From positions 38,376-102,375 of the forward strand of contig NZ_DFQV01000021.1 in assembly GCF_002377945.1 (NCBI RefSeq): DNA of 64,000 nucleotides, in the 5' to 3' direction. Position 1 is the first letter of the stretch. Every line of letters starts with the position of its first letter. Shown in pieces: positions 44,248 through 52,384 of the stretch. The notes under the pieces were generated by a model. The model saw nothing but the letters and a program-made list of their open reading frames with translations, was not told the DNA's origin and searched no databases. The DNA comes from Psychrobacter sp. UBA3480. GTDB lineage: Bacteria; Pseudomonadota; Gammaproteobacteria; Pseudomonadales; Moraxellaceae. Made by a program: the position numbers and the translations under genes.

Positions 44248-44806
44248 ATCTGTCATCAACGTCGCGGTTTTAGGAGCAGAAAGTACGGGTAAGACGACCT
44301 TATGTCGTGATTTGGCCGCGCATTTTGATACTTCTTGGGTGTCAGAATATATGCGCACCTACTTACAGGCAAAGTGGGATGATGAGCAGCTGACTTGTAC
44401 GTGGGAAGATCTGCTCCCTATCGCACAGGGGCAGATTACACTAGAGAATATCTTAGCCAAACAAGTCGCTCAGTCGTCTAATGCCAGTCATTATTTGTTT
44501 TGCGATACCAGTTTGTTTGAGCTGATGGTTTATTCTTATTGGTATTATGGCGACTGCCCTACTGCCCTTGAGCAAGCAGCATTGGCCCATCATTATGATT
44601 TGATATTATTGACGGATGTTGATACTCCTTGGGTCGCCGATGATCTGCGAGACAGTCCGTATCAACGTGATGAGATAAGTGATTATTTCGCCAGTCAATT
44701 AAGCAGGCATCAAAAACCATTCCAGCGTATTAGTGGCGATAGAAAAGAGCGTGTTCGGCAAGTAGTAGCGCAGCTCGCTGATATAGATAATATATCGCCT
44801 GACTAA
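44198..44806 (+). CDS. NadR-type nicotinamide riboside kinase (stand-alone AAA_28 ATPase)
   Basis: A 202-residue P-loop kinase. VAVLGAESTGKTTLCRDLA (about 22-40) is the Walker A region, WVSEYMRTYL and the QGQITLEN block follow, then FCDTSLFELMVYSYWYYG, all typical of the C-terminal ribosylnicotinamide kinase domain of NadR. The NMN adenylyltransferase and HTH domains of E. coli NadR are missing, so it should only phosphorylate nicotinamide riboside to NMN. The ATG at 44198 lies 50 nt before the end of pnuC in another frame, implying translational coupling and co-function: PnuC brings in the riboside and this kinase traps it. Confidence 0.88.
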   Translation: MNGNDATAYNLEQHTPKSVINVAVLGAESTGKTTLCRDLAAHFDTSWVSEYMRTYLQAKWDDEQLTCTWEDLLPIAQGQITLENILAKQVAQSSNASHYLFCDTSLFELMVYSYWYYGDCPTALEQAALAHHYDLILLTDVDTPWVADDLRDSPYQRDEISDYFASQLSRHQKPFQRISGDRKERVRQVVAQLADIDNISPD

Positions 44807-44902
44807 AGCTAAATAGCTATGGCCATAAACTTACCTACACTTGTATTTTTAAAAATTTCATGTCTTTAAGACTTTCGTGTCTTTAAACATTAAGAGATAC
44901 CC

Positions 44903-45427
44903 ATGCTAAAGAAGTTTGAGCTTTATTTAGAAAAAACTATATTTAATAGCCGCTGGATACTGGCACCCTTTTATCTAGGGCTTGTGTTAGGCATTATTTT
45001 ATTATTTATTAAGTTTGTTCAAAAGCTATGGCACATGTTCGCTGACATTCTGACGGCCTCTGAAGCCAGTGTGATTGTAGATATATTGGTATTGGTTGAT
45101 ATCTCTCTAGTTGCCAGTTTATTGCTTATTATTATATTCAGTGGCTATGAAATTTTTGTCTCAAAAATCGATACTGGCACTCATGATGATCGTCCTAGCT
45201 GGATGGGCAAAGTGGACTTTTCTGGTCTAAAGCTCAAAGTCATCGGAGCGATTGTCGCTATCTCGGCGATTGATCTATTAAAGTCCTTTATGGATATATC
45301 TAGCGGAATGAGTGAACTTGATGCCGACAAGCTCATGTGGAAGGTTATTATTCATATGACCTTTGTATTGTCTGGCTTGTTATTCGCTATCATGGATAAA
45401 GTCGTTGGCGACACGAAAAAGCATTAA
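44903..45427 (+). CDS. yqhA: UPF0114 (YqhA) inner-membrane protein
   Basis: A 174-residue membrane protein starting MLKKFELYLEKTIFNSRW, with about four membrane segments (near 19-40, 60-82, 108-128, 147-165). KVDFSGLKLKVIGAIVAISAI and the short charged loop (GTHDDRPSWMG) are typical of the UPF0114 family. Function is not known. It is followed by creD on the same strand after 169 nt. Confidence 0.87.
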   Translation: MLKKFELYLEKTIFNSRWILAPFYLGLVLGIILLFIKFVQKLWHMFADILTASEASVIVDILVLVDISLVASLLLIIIFSGYEIFVSKIDTGTHDDRPSWMGKVDFSGLKLKVIGAIVAISAIDLLKSFMDISSGMSELDADKLMWKVIIHMTFVLSGLLFAIMDKVVGDTKKH

Positions 45428-45596
45428 ACACATTAATAATCGAAAAATAATTATCAGAGAATATCGACTTTCACCCTTTCACAGTTATTCCATATTTCCT
45501 GCACATTTTCTCGTTATGCCCTCTCTATGATGTCTTTTAAAGCCACAGTCTGTTATCTCGGCAGCTGTGGATTAAAGACACTTAGGAGGCGACAAC

Positions 45597-47234
45597 ATGC
45601 AAAAAACATTATTGACTAAGTTATCCATCATTGTAGGACTTTGTATCGTTTTTTCGATTGGTCTCAATATGATTAGCGACATCATATACGAGAGGCAGTA
45701 CTACGCAGAGTCAGTGATAAAAGAAATCACCCAACAGCATGTCAATCCACAAGAAGTCATTAACCCATTTATCGCCATTCCTACGACAGTCACACCTGCA
45801 TGTCAGTCAAATACATCTGATACACCAAATATAAAGAGCAAATGCGAACCGTCATACTCGAAAATTGAGACGATATTTGCCTCTCAGACGCAGGCTGCAC
45901 AAAACCTAAAAGTAAACACAGACACCTATAAACGCGGTATCTATAGTGCTACTAGCTATGATGGTCAGCTTACGTTCGATCAAAGTTATACGCTTGATAA
46001 GACTTTAGAAAATTTAGATCAGGTTGGCACTACAATTGACAATGGGTCAGATTCAGTCGGTATATATCCTAATGCAGATAAGACACAGCTAGCCAAAACC
46101 ATTACCCACTGGAACAAGGCAAAACTTATCATTCCCGTGTCTGATTTGCGCGGTGTCGCTACCCTGCCTACTGTCACAATTAATCAAAAAACGATTGCAG
46201 CAAACTATCCGCAGATACCAATGATAGAGAACTTAACCTATGTCGAAGTAGATATACCTAAAGATATGTTGGAGCAATTAATCAATCCTACTAGCCAGCA
46301 GAATAAAGATAGCTTGGCTACCAAAGGCTCAATAAATAAAAAACTAGATAAATCAGAAGTAAATAGCAAGTTATCTAATCCTAAAGACAATCAAGCGCTC
46401 AATATTGTGATCGACTTGCCATTAGCTGGCATTAGTAATTTAACGACTGTCCCAACTGGGCAGAACTTTATTCTGTCTATGCACAGTGACTGGCAGACAC
46501 CAAACTTCATAGGTAAAGCATTACCAAATACCAAGAGCATTACCGCTAAAGGATTCGATGCCAGTTGGCAAAATCAGTATTTAACCGTTGCAAACAATCA
46601 GTACCTCTCTCAATGTCTCAGCACACCTAACCATCAATGTACTGTCATAAGTGAATCAACGATCAATACCGATAGTCATTCGTACAATCCTGATTCGTTT
46701 GAGGCATCAAGAGGTCTGACGACAGATAGTACAGCAGTAGCTGGTAGTAATCAAAGTGTTCTGCTAAACAGCTTTGGCGTTAGTTTTGCGAGCCCTAACG
46801 ATGTCTATCTACAAACTGAACGAGCCATGAAGTACGCCTTGCTATTAATTTTGGTATCGTTTGGTACTTTCTTTTTATTTGAAGTGCTCAAATCAAGTCG
46901 TATCCACCCTATTCAGTATCTGCTAGTCGGCTGCGCACTATTTGTCTTTTATGTCTTATTACTACCACTTGCAGAACAAATCGCATTTTGGCAAGCCTAT
47001 ATGGTAGCAGCCAGTGCTTGTGTTGGGCTTATTGGCTGGTATAGCTACTATGTATTTGGCGGTTTAAAACGGGCAATAATCTTTACCGCGACACTTGCTG
47101 GGCTATACGCTACGTTTTTCGGTATTTTAAGTACAGAAGATCTCAATCTGTTACTGGGTGCGATATTTTGCTTTGTGATACTTGCCTGCGTGATGGTGAT
47201 GACTCGCAAACTCGACTGGTATAAAGTGACATAA
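45597..47234 (+). CDS. creD: Inner-membrane protein CreD
   Basis: A CreD-family protein of 545 residues (E. coli CreD is about 450). An N-terminal membrane anchor (about 8-25) is followed by a large periplasmic domain, then about five membrane helices from residue 409 to the end (LLLILVSFGTFFLFEVLKSS, HPIQYLLVGCALFVFYVLLLPL in parts). SSRIHPIQYLLVG and LSEQ-like LPLAEQIAFW are the family's signature in the membrane half. The added length is polar insertions in the periplasmic domain. CreD relates to envelope stress and beta-lactam or colicin tolerance; no creBC two-component genes are seen here. A perfect AGGAGG lies 8 nt before the ATG at 45597. Confidence 0.9.
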   Translation: MQKTLLTKLSIIVGLCIVFSIGLNMISDIIYERQYYAESVIKEITQQHVNPQEVINPFIAIPTTVTPACQSNTSDTPNIKSKCEPSYSKIETIFASQTQAAQNLKVNTDTYKRGIYSATSYDGQLTFDQSYTLDKTLENLDQVGTTIDNGSDSVGIYPNADKTQLAKTITHWNKAKLIIPVSDLRGVATLPTVTINQKTIAANYPQIPMIENLTYVEVDIPKDMLEQLINPTSQQNKDSLATKGSINKKLDKSEVNSKLSNPKDNQALNIVIDLPLAGISNLTTVPTGQNFILSMHSDWQTPNFIGKALPNTKSITAKGFDASWQNQYLTVANNQYLSQCLSTPNHQCTVISESTINTDSHSYNPDSFEASRGLTTDSTAVAGSNQSVLLNSFGVSFASPNDVYLQTERAMKYALLLILVSFGTFFLFEVLKSSRIHPIQYLLVGCALFVFYVLLLPLAEQIAFWQAYMVAASACVGLIGWYSYYVFGGLKRAIIFTATLAGLYATFFGILSTEDLNLLLGAIFCFVILACVMVMTRKLDWYKVT

Positions 47235-47310
47235 ATGATGAGAGCCATGCACTGTATAAAACAAGTCAGACAAACTGTCAGTAAATGAAAGGTTTTTATC
47301 TAATAATTTG

Positions 47311-47356
47311 AAAAAAGGCACTAGCTGCCTTAGCTTATCAACTGAGCTAAGGCAGC
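47311..47356 (-). terminator. Terminator after the DUF421 gene
   Basis: GCTGCCTTAGCT (47324-47335) and AGCTAAGGCAGC (47345-47356) are perfect arms. On the minus strand the stem is followed 7 nt later by TTTTTT. Confidence 0.8.
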
Positions 47357-47368
47357 CAAGTAGTAATA

Positions 47369-48052
47369 TCATTTGACGATATGATTGTTTAACGCTTTAG
47401 CCCAGTTATTGCAATTATCCTCGCAGCGCGGGCAACAATGATTAGGGTCAGAGATTTCATCAACGTAACCGCAATACATACAAGCATAATAAACCCCTGC
47501 TTCTACTTGCTCGACCGGTCGGTATTGCTTGGGGAAAAGCGGCATCCCGTAGTCTGTTTTTTCAGAGGTGTGCAATAAAATACTAAAATTGCCATCAGCT
47601 TCGAGCAAACCGACACGAACTTGTCCTAAATGCTCAACCCCTTGTTGGCGCATTTCAGCAAAAAACTCATCATGTGACATCTCACCTTTTTTGATTTTAT
47701 CAAGCACTAGCATGCCATCTTCTACAATATACATTGAGCGCCCCTCTAGCAGGTCCTCAAAAGGCTGGAATTTCATCATCGCCCACGTACAGAGCCTATA
47801 GAGTGAAATGACCGTACCCATGATTAATACCGCTTGGATAATGGGCAGATCTTCGGTGAACATAGGGTCACCTGCAATAGAGCCCAACGATAAAATAATG
47901 GTCAGCTCGAAAATAGAGAGCTGACGGACGCCGCGCTTACCAGTGAAGCGTAAAAATGTGATAATTAATACAAACATTACAGTGACACGTATTAAAATTT
48001 CTACGGCAAACAACCAAGTTGTGTCATAAATAAAAATACTTGCCCAATTCAT
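47369..48052 (-). CDS. DUF421 (YetF-like) membrane protein with C-terminal zinc-ribbon/rubredoxin-like tail
   Basis: A 227-residue protein. The N-terminal half has three membrane segments (about 14-36, 47-60, 70-88), with FLRFTGKRGVRQLSIFEL and GSIAGDPMF typical of DUF421, then the cytosolic domain (RSMYIVEDGMLV, LHTSEKTDYGMPLFPKQY). The C-terminal 40 residues add CMYCGY (Cys191, 194) and CCPRCEDNC (Cys206, 207, 210, 214), two CxxC knuckles like rubredoxin but only 11-12 residues apart, so a compact zinc ribbon or small iron site. Function unknown. Divergent from the EamA transporter; the ATG at 48052 has AGGAAAAGAT upstream. Confidence 0.85.
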   Translation of the reverse strand: MNWASIFIYDTTWLFAVEILIRVTVMFVLIITFLRFTGKRGVRQLSIFELTIILSLGSIAGDPMFTEDLPIIQAVLIMGTVISLYRLCTWAMMKFQPFEDLLEGRSMYIVEDGMLVLDKIKKGEMSHDEFFAEMRQQGVEHLGQVRVGLLEADGNFSILLHTSEKTDYGMPLFPKQYRPVEQVEAGVYYACMYCGYVDEISDPNHCCPRCEDNCNNWAKALNNHIVK

Positions 48053-48373
48053 ACTATCTTTTCCTATTTATTTATCTGATTTATTGTGTTTAATGAATGT
48101 TGTTCTAATAGTTCATTTGATACGACGCACATCATCCCTATTTTTAGACCTTATCGTCAATACAACTATCGTTATTCTGATTTAAAAGAGACTTTTTGCC
48201 ATAAGTACGACAAAATATCCTGTCCTGTGAGACAGCTATAGATTAGATTGATAAGTTATCAATCTATTATCTTTGCTAGAGAAAACGATCGTTATAACAG
48301 CGTACCTTACGACCTAAAACTAAAATCCTATGCTTGCCTGTTTTGTGCCATTTATTCATTGTAGGAATTACTT
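48053..48373. other. Divergent intergenic region DUF421 / EamA transporter
   Basis: 321 AT-rich bases with both promoters. GATAAGTTATC-type short palindromes occur (near 48249-48259), but I cannot assign a regulator. No small ORF with a good ribosome site. Confidence 0.5.
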
Positions 48374-49291
48374 TTGAAAGCCACTATTTATACTATTATT
48401 GCGTTAATCGCCTTTGCCGCAAACTCTCTGTTTTGCCGAATGGCATTGGCAGAAGGCTATATCGATGCTTGGAGCTTTACCATCATTAGGCTAGTGAGTG
48501 CGACGGCCTGTCTAGGCCTTATCATGGCTGCACATGCTTACAGACTGCGACGCCAAACGTCTAATCATGACAACTCTACTGTTCACGCTATATTAAGTGA
48601 TAAAGGCAGTTGGTTGAGTAGTCTCAGCTTGGTGATTTATGCGCTGTGCTTTTCAATTGCGTATGTAGAGCTCGATACTGGCACTGGGGCATTGATTTTA
48701 TTCTCAGCGGTTCAGCTTACGATGATTGGCTGGGATATCTATAAAAAAGAACAGCTCAGCGCGCTACAATGGTTGGCGTTTGTCGTTGCAGTAGCAGGAT
48801 TTGTATATCTGATGTTGCCATCGGCTGCCATACCATCACCATTGGCAGCAGCGTTAATGGCTATGAGTGGCGTAGCATGGGGAGTATATAGTATACGCGG
48901 CAAATCATGTGTCTCACCGCTACGAGCGACAGGGTTTAATTTTGTGCGTAGTTTAGTCGCTGTGCCTATACTATTACTGGTAGGTATGACGTATCTAGAT
49001 GACTTAGGTTTGAAAAATATCAATTTGGAGGACATTACCACTGAAGGTGTACTACTCGCCTGTGCATCAGGAGCAATCGCCTCAGGGTTGGGTTATAGTA
49101 TCTGGTATACAGCGATGCCACTATTGAAAAACACACAAGCCGCTATCGTTCAGCTATGTGTCCCTGTGATTGCTGCGTTGCTAGGTGTGGTGTTTTTATC
49201 TGAGCAACTAACTTTGCCATTTATAGTTGCAAGCACAGTCATTTTGGGCGCGGTCTTGGTGTTTACCTTAAATAAAAAAGTACCGGTATAA
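48374..49291 (+). CDS. EamA/DMT-family transporter
   Basis: A membrane protein of 305 residues with ten predicted helices in two EamA halves, as usual for drug/metabolite transporters (YdcZ/RhaT-like superfamily). LIAFAANSLFCRMAL at the N-terminus and the second half SGVAWGVYSIRGK, ASGLGYSIWYTAMPLL, VPVIAALLGVVFLSEQL are family blocks. Likely exports amino acids or metabolites; the substrate is not predictable. It appears to start with TTG at 48374: AGGA is 7 nt upstream and the first helix begins immediately (KATIYTIIALIAF), with no ATG before the first helix. It stands alone with its own terminator. Confidence 0.87.
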   Translation: MKATIYTIIALIAFAANSLFCRMALAEGYIDAWSFTIIRLVSATACLGLIMAAHAYRLRRQTSNHDNSTVHAILSDKGSWLSSLSLVIYALCFSIAYVELDTGTGALILFSAVQLTMIGWDIYKKEQLSALQWLAFVVAVAGFVYLMLPSAAIPSPLAAALMAMSGVAWGVYSIRGKSCVSPLRATGFNFVRSLVAVPILLLVGMTYLDDLGLKNINLEDITTEGVLLACASGAIASGLGYSIWYTAMPLLKNTQAAIVQLCVPVIAALLGVVFLSEQLTLPFIVASTVILGAVLVFTLNKKVPV

Positions 49292-49368
49292 AATAAGGCT
49301 ATTAATAACCTATCATTAGCCAAGTTGCTCAGAAAAGGTTCCAGCTAATTACGTTACCGGACAACATA

Positions 49369-49400
49369 AAACGCCCCGACTCTTATAAATCGGGGCGTTT
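49369..49400. terminator. Terminator between the EamA gene and ohr
   Basis: AAACGCCCCGA, loop CTCTTATAAA, TCGGGGCGTTT. GC-rich stem with weak flanking runs; serves convergent genes. Confidence 0.85.
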
Positions 49401-49462
49401 ATGTATTCGAGTTATTATTTTAATATTGCTAGTCTACGGTCACTAGTCTTTAAACAACCGTC

Positions 49463-49876
49463 TTAAACGACTGTCACTTCTAGACGAGTATCGACATTAC
49501 CGCGAGTAGCATTAGAATACGGGCACACCTGATGCGTGGCTTCGATCAACTGCTGCGCCTGCGCTTCATCAATACCTGATACTTCTACAGACAACTCTAT
49601 CTCTAAGTTATAGCTACCGTCAGCTTTCATACCGATACCCACTTGCGCAGAAGTTTTTGAAGCGGTAACAGGCAATTTCATGTGCTGTGCAGTCATGCTC
49701 AAAGCGCTATCAAAACAAGCCGCGTAACCCATGGCAAAAAGCTGTTCTGGGTTCACGCCTTCTTTGTCTTGCTCTTGAAAAGATACCAAGTCAAATCCTA
49801 AAGAACCATCGTCTAATCCAGTATGGCCAGAACGTCCACCAGTAGCGGTTGCGCGCGTTTTATAAAATATTTTCAT
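49463..49876 (-). CDS. ohr: Organic hydroperoxide resistance protein (Ohr/OsmC)
   Basis: Thiol peroxidase that reduces organic and fatty-acid hydroperoxides using lipoyl donors. 137 residues, the standard Ohr size. Catalytic Cys54 (YAACFDSAL) and Cys118 (HQVCPYSNATRGN) are present, with Arg15 and Glu44 nearby as in the Ohr active site. The ATG at 49876 has AAGGAAT upstream. The divergent gene encodes an AraC regulator rather than the usual MarR-type OhrR. Confidence 0.95.
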   Translation of the reverse strand: MKIFYKTRATATGGRSGHTGLDDGSLGFDLVSFQEQDKEGVNPEQLFAMGYAACFDSALSMTAQHMKLPVTASKTSAQVGIGMKADGSYNLEIELSVEVSGIDEAQAQQLIEATHQVCPYSNATRGNVDTRLEVTVV

Positions 49877-50042
49877 GATTAATTATTCCTTGTTTCATAT
49901 TATTAGAGGTCGTACTTACGCTGTTGCGATGAAATTATTATAGAATCCTCTGCACTTATACGTTAGAACAAACCTCTATAACTCTTGCCTAATCCTACAA
50001 ATATTTATACTATCAGGCAATCTTATAAAATAAGCACTCGTG

Positions 50043-50894
50043 ATGAATCAAACGACTATTGACCAACTTTTAGCAGTACTACCTAGAAATAAAACTATTG
50101 AATCTGCTGTTTCAGGCTTGTTCTTTTACTGCGCGGACAAACCAAGCAAAGCCGTGAGTTATATTCAAGAGCCAAGTATTTGTATTGTACTGCAAGGTGA
50201 ACGAGAGATTTACTTGGGTGCTGACTGTCAAAGGTTTGACAATAGTAACTTGATGTTCTGTCCAGTTAATATACCGCTAAGTATGCATATCAAGCACGCT
50301 TCGATAAAGAACCCTGTCATTGTTTTATCAATGAAATTAGATTTAGCTATGATTAGAGATGTATTAGCGCAGATACCGACCACACACCCAGTAGCAGGCA
50401 GTCATTTAGGAATAAAGTGGCACTTAGATGACACCATAATGGACGCGTTTGATCGATTGATACGCTTGCTTGATTATCCAAACGATATTGATTTTCTGTC
50501 TTCTTTAATTCAACAAGAAATATACTATCGCCTACTCTTGGCTGAGCAAGGCAACAAACTTAAGCAATTGGTCGTTAGCGGTAGCCATACACACCGCATT
50601 GCCCAAGCGACTGACTGGATAAAGGCACATCTAGATGAACCTATTATGGTTGAAAGCTTAGCTAGTAGATGCGGCATGAGTGTCTCAGGGTTTCATCAGC
50701 ACTTTAAAGAAATAACCCAGCTGAGTCCGTTACAGTATCAGAAAAGCTTACGTTTAATGGAAGCCAGACGCTTAATTAAGATGCATGGGGCGCAAATATC
50801 ACAAATAGCGATGCAAGTAGGCTACGAAAGCCCTAGTCAATTTAGCCGAGAATATAAGCGGTTTTTTGGTCTAAGTCCGAGTAATGAGTTGTAG
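50043..50894 (+). CDS. AraC-family transcriptional regulator
   Basis: A 283-residue regulator. The N-terminal effector domain (SICIVLQGEREIYLG, MFCPVNIPLSMHIKH) is the AraC_N cupin-like type often found in AraC regulators of aldehyde/oxidoreductase genes. The C-terminal double HTH has ESLASRCGMSVSGFHQHFKEITQLSPLQYQKSLRL in parts (LASRCGMSVSGFHQHFK, SPLQYQKSLRLMEARRL) and VGYESPSQFSREYKRFFGLSP. I prefer the ATG at 50043; a GTG directly precedes it at 50040. It is divergent from ohr with 166 nt between, so ohr is a plausible target. Effector unknown. Confidence 0.88.
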   Translation: MNQTTIDQLLAVLPRNKTIESAVSGLFFYCADKPSKAVSYIQEPSICIVLQGEREIYLGADCQRFDNSNLMFCPVNIPLSMHIKHASIKNPVIVLSMKLDLAMIRDVLAQIPTTHPVAGSHLGIKWHLDDTIMDAFDRLIRLLDYPNDIDFLSSLIQQEIYYRLLLAEQGNKLKQLVVSGSHTHRIAQATDWIKAHLDEPIMVESLASRCGMSVSGFHQHFKEITQLSPLQYQKSLRLMEARRLIKMHGAQISQIAMQVGYESPSQFSREYKRFFGLSPSNEL

Positions 50895-50931
50895 TTATAA
50901 TTTTATTTTCTAATAGGATAAATTTAATTTG

Positions 50932-50943
50932 CTTAGGCTATTT
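50932..50943 (+). repeat. Dispersed 12-bp motif, copy 3
   Basis: CTTAGGCTATTT with TTTG before and TCTATT after, located 38 nt past the AraC gene stop. Confidence 0.6.
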
Positions 50944-51158
50944 TCTATTATATCTATGGAATTCTTCCCCAGAAAACATCATTTTTAAATTGAATAATGT
51001 AGGGAGTATTTTAAATAAATAGAAAAATTGGTTGACGTGACTATATATTCGTATTATAACATATAATATATATTTAAAATAATGAATGTATAGGAGCAGC
51101 TTTACTCTGTGTACGATCGATGTAAAGCGATCAATAGAAAGCTTAGGGAGGAGATAAC

Positions 51159-51488
51159 ATGATTCGTTTAAGCTACACTCTAAAATGCTGGGCACTTGGC
51201 ATCACGTTTTTTACAGTGTTCTACTTTATGGTAGTCATGAGTGACCCTGGCTTTAGTAAGTACATTTATATGTTAGCTTTCAGCACTTTGCTATTCCCTA
51301 TTGCTAAACGTGCAGTCGATGTTATGACCGATTTTTTCGCACCAGATATTGAGCTGTTCAATGGATTGTTACCATCACTTTTAATCAATATTGTGATTTG
51401 GATGCTTACTCCATTTATCGTCGCATTAACTGTGATTGCTTATGTACTTTATAGCATGGGTGTACTGACAGAAAAGATTAGTCATTAA
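51159..51488 (+). CDS. Small membrane protein of unknown function
   Basis: A 109-residue protein with about three membrane segments (near 8-28, 32-50 and 68-100) and a short loop FFAPDIELFNGLLPS. Family not recognised. The ATG at 51159 has a very strong ribosome site GGGAGGAG 7 nt upstream, which supports expression. It stands alone between the AraC gene and a convergent methyltransferase gene. Confidence 0.75.
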   Translation: MIRLSYTLKCWALGITFFTVFYFMVVMSDPGFSKYIYMLAFSTLLFPIAKRAVDVMTDFFAPDIELFNGLLPSLLINIVIWMLTPFIVALTVIAYVLYSMGVLTEKISH

Positions 51489-51638
51489 GTATCAATTATT
51501 AAGTACTGGACATTAAATACCAGTCACTAACTATCAAACATTAAGCCTCAATAGCTCATAGAGAAGATGGTTTGCAAACTATCTTCTCTAACTATGTATA
51601 TAGCTGCTAAAGCGACTAATAGATTTAACTTACAACGG

Positions 51639-52244
51639 CTAGTTGCTGACTTTTTTACCAACAAACTGTACTACAGCGCTAAGCCCTTGATGCCGCTTTC
51701 CTTCTGATACCATACGCAACTTCTCTACACCAATCACTTCGTTCAGCCCTACAAGCTCATTTTGAAAGTTCTCTAAAGCGCCAAAACGCTCCCTTTGACT
51801 GGCTGGTGGTCCACCGACTGCCTCTGTTTCAAGCTGCCGTTCTGTATAAGCTTCGACGATAAATACTCCATCTGGCTTGAGAGCGGTGCCAACTTGTGCA
51901 TGTACATATTGACGTACCGCTTTGGGCACATGTGCCCAGATAGAAACTATGGCGTCCCATTTATCCTGACCAAAGTTGTAATCTGCTAAATCAGCTAATT
52001 GAGTGGTAATAGCTACGCCTCTATCTTTGGCCAACTTGTTCGCTTTGTTTAACCCTACTTCGGACATATCCATCGCAGTCACCTTGAAGCCTTGCTCAGC
52101 TAAGAATACTGCATTCCTACCCTCTCCCTCTGCTAGACAAAGTACGTGTCCACCTACAGGTATCTGCTCAAACGTCTCTCTCAAAAAATCATTAGGTTCG
52201 GTACCAAATGCGAACTCTGTACCGCTATAGCGTTCATCCCACAT
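51639..52244 (-). CDS. Class I SAM-dependent methyltransferase (TehB/thiopurine-type fold)
   Basis: A 201-residue methyltransferase starting MWDERYSGTEFAFGTEPNDFL. SAM motif I reads VLCLAEGEGRNAVFLAEQG (about 34-52), with Asp in VTAMDMSEVGLNKA and the later motif WDAIVSIWAHVP. The family acts on small molecules such as tellurite or thiols; substrate here unknown. I chose the ATG at 52244, with AGGA 9 nt upstream; the 42 codons of open frame before it lack a ribosome site and do not fit the family. It is 140 nt after the hrpA start-side neighbour's stop, same strand as hrpA. Confidence 0.88.
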   Translation of the reverse strand: MWDERYSGTEFAFGTEPNDFLRETFEQIPVGGHVLCLAEGEGRNAVFLAEQGFKVTAMDMSEVGLNKANKLAKDRGVAITTQLADLADYNFGQDKWDAIVSIWAHVPKAVRQYVHAQVGTALKPDGVFIVEAYTERQLETEAVGGPPASQRERFGALENFQNELVGLNEVIGVEKLRMVSEGKRHQGLSAVVQFVGKKVSN

Positions 52245-52384
52245 TTTAATCGTCCTGTTATTTGAGATTGATATCCAATTTAGTAGGTAACATATGGCAT
52301 TTAGAAAACGTAGCAATAAAGCACACATCATAAAATTAATGTGCGCTCTATAACATAACGTACCATACAAACCTAAAACTTAGC

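Noticed and set aside
50938-51195. Minus-strand ORF of 85 codons
   Set aside because: AT-rich spacer translation full of Tyr/Ile/Leu, overlaps the start and strong ribosome site of the opposite-strand membrane protein, and lacks its own support.
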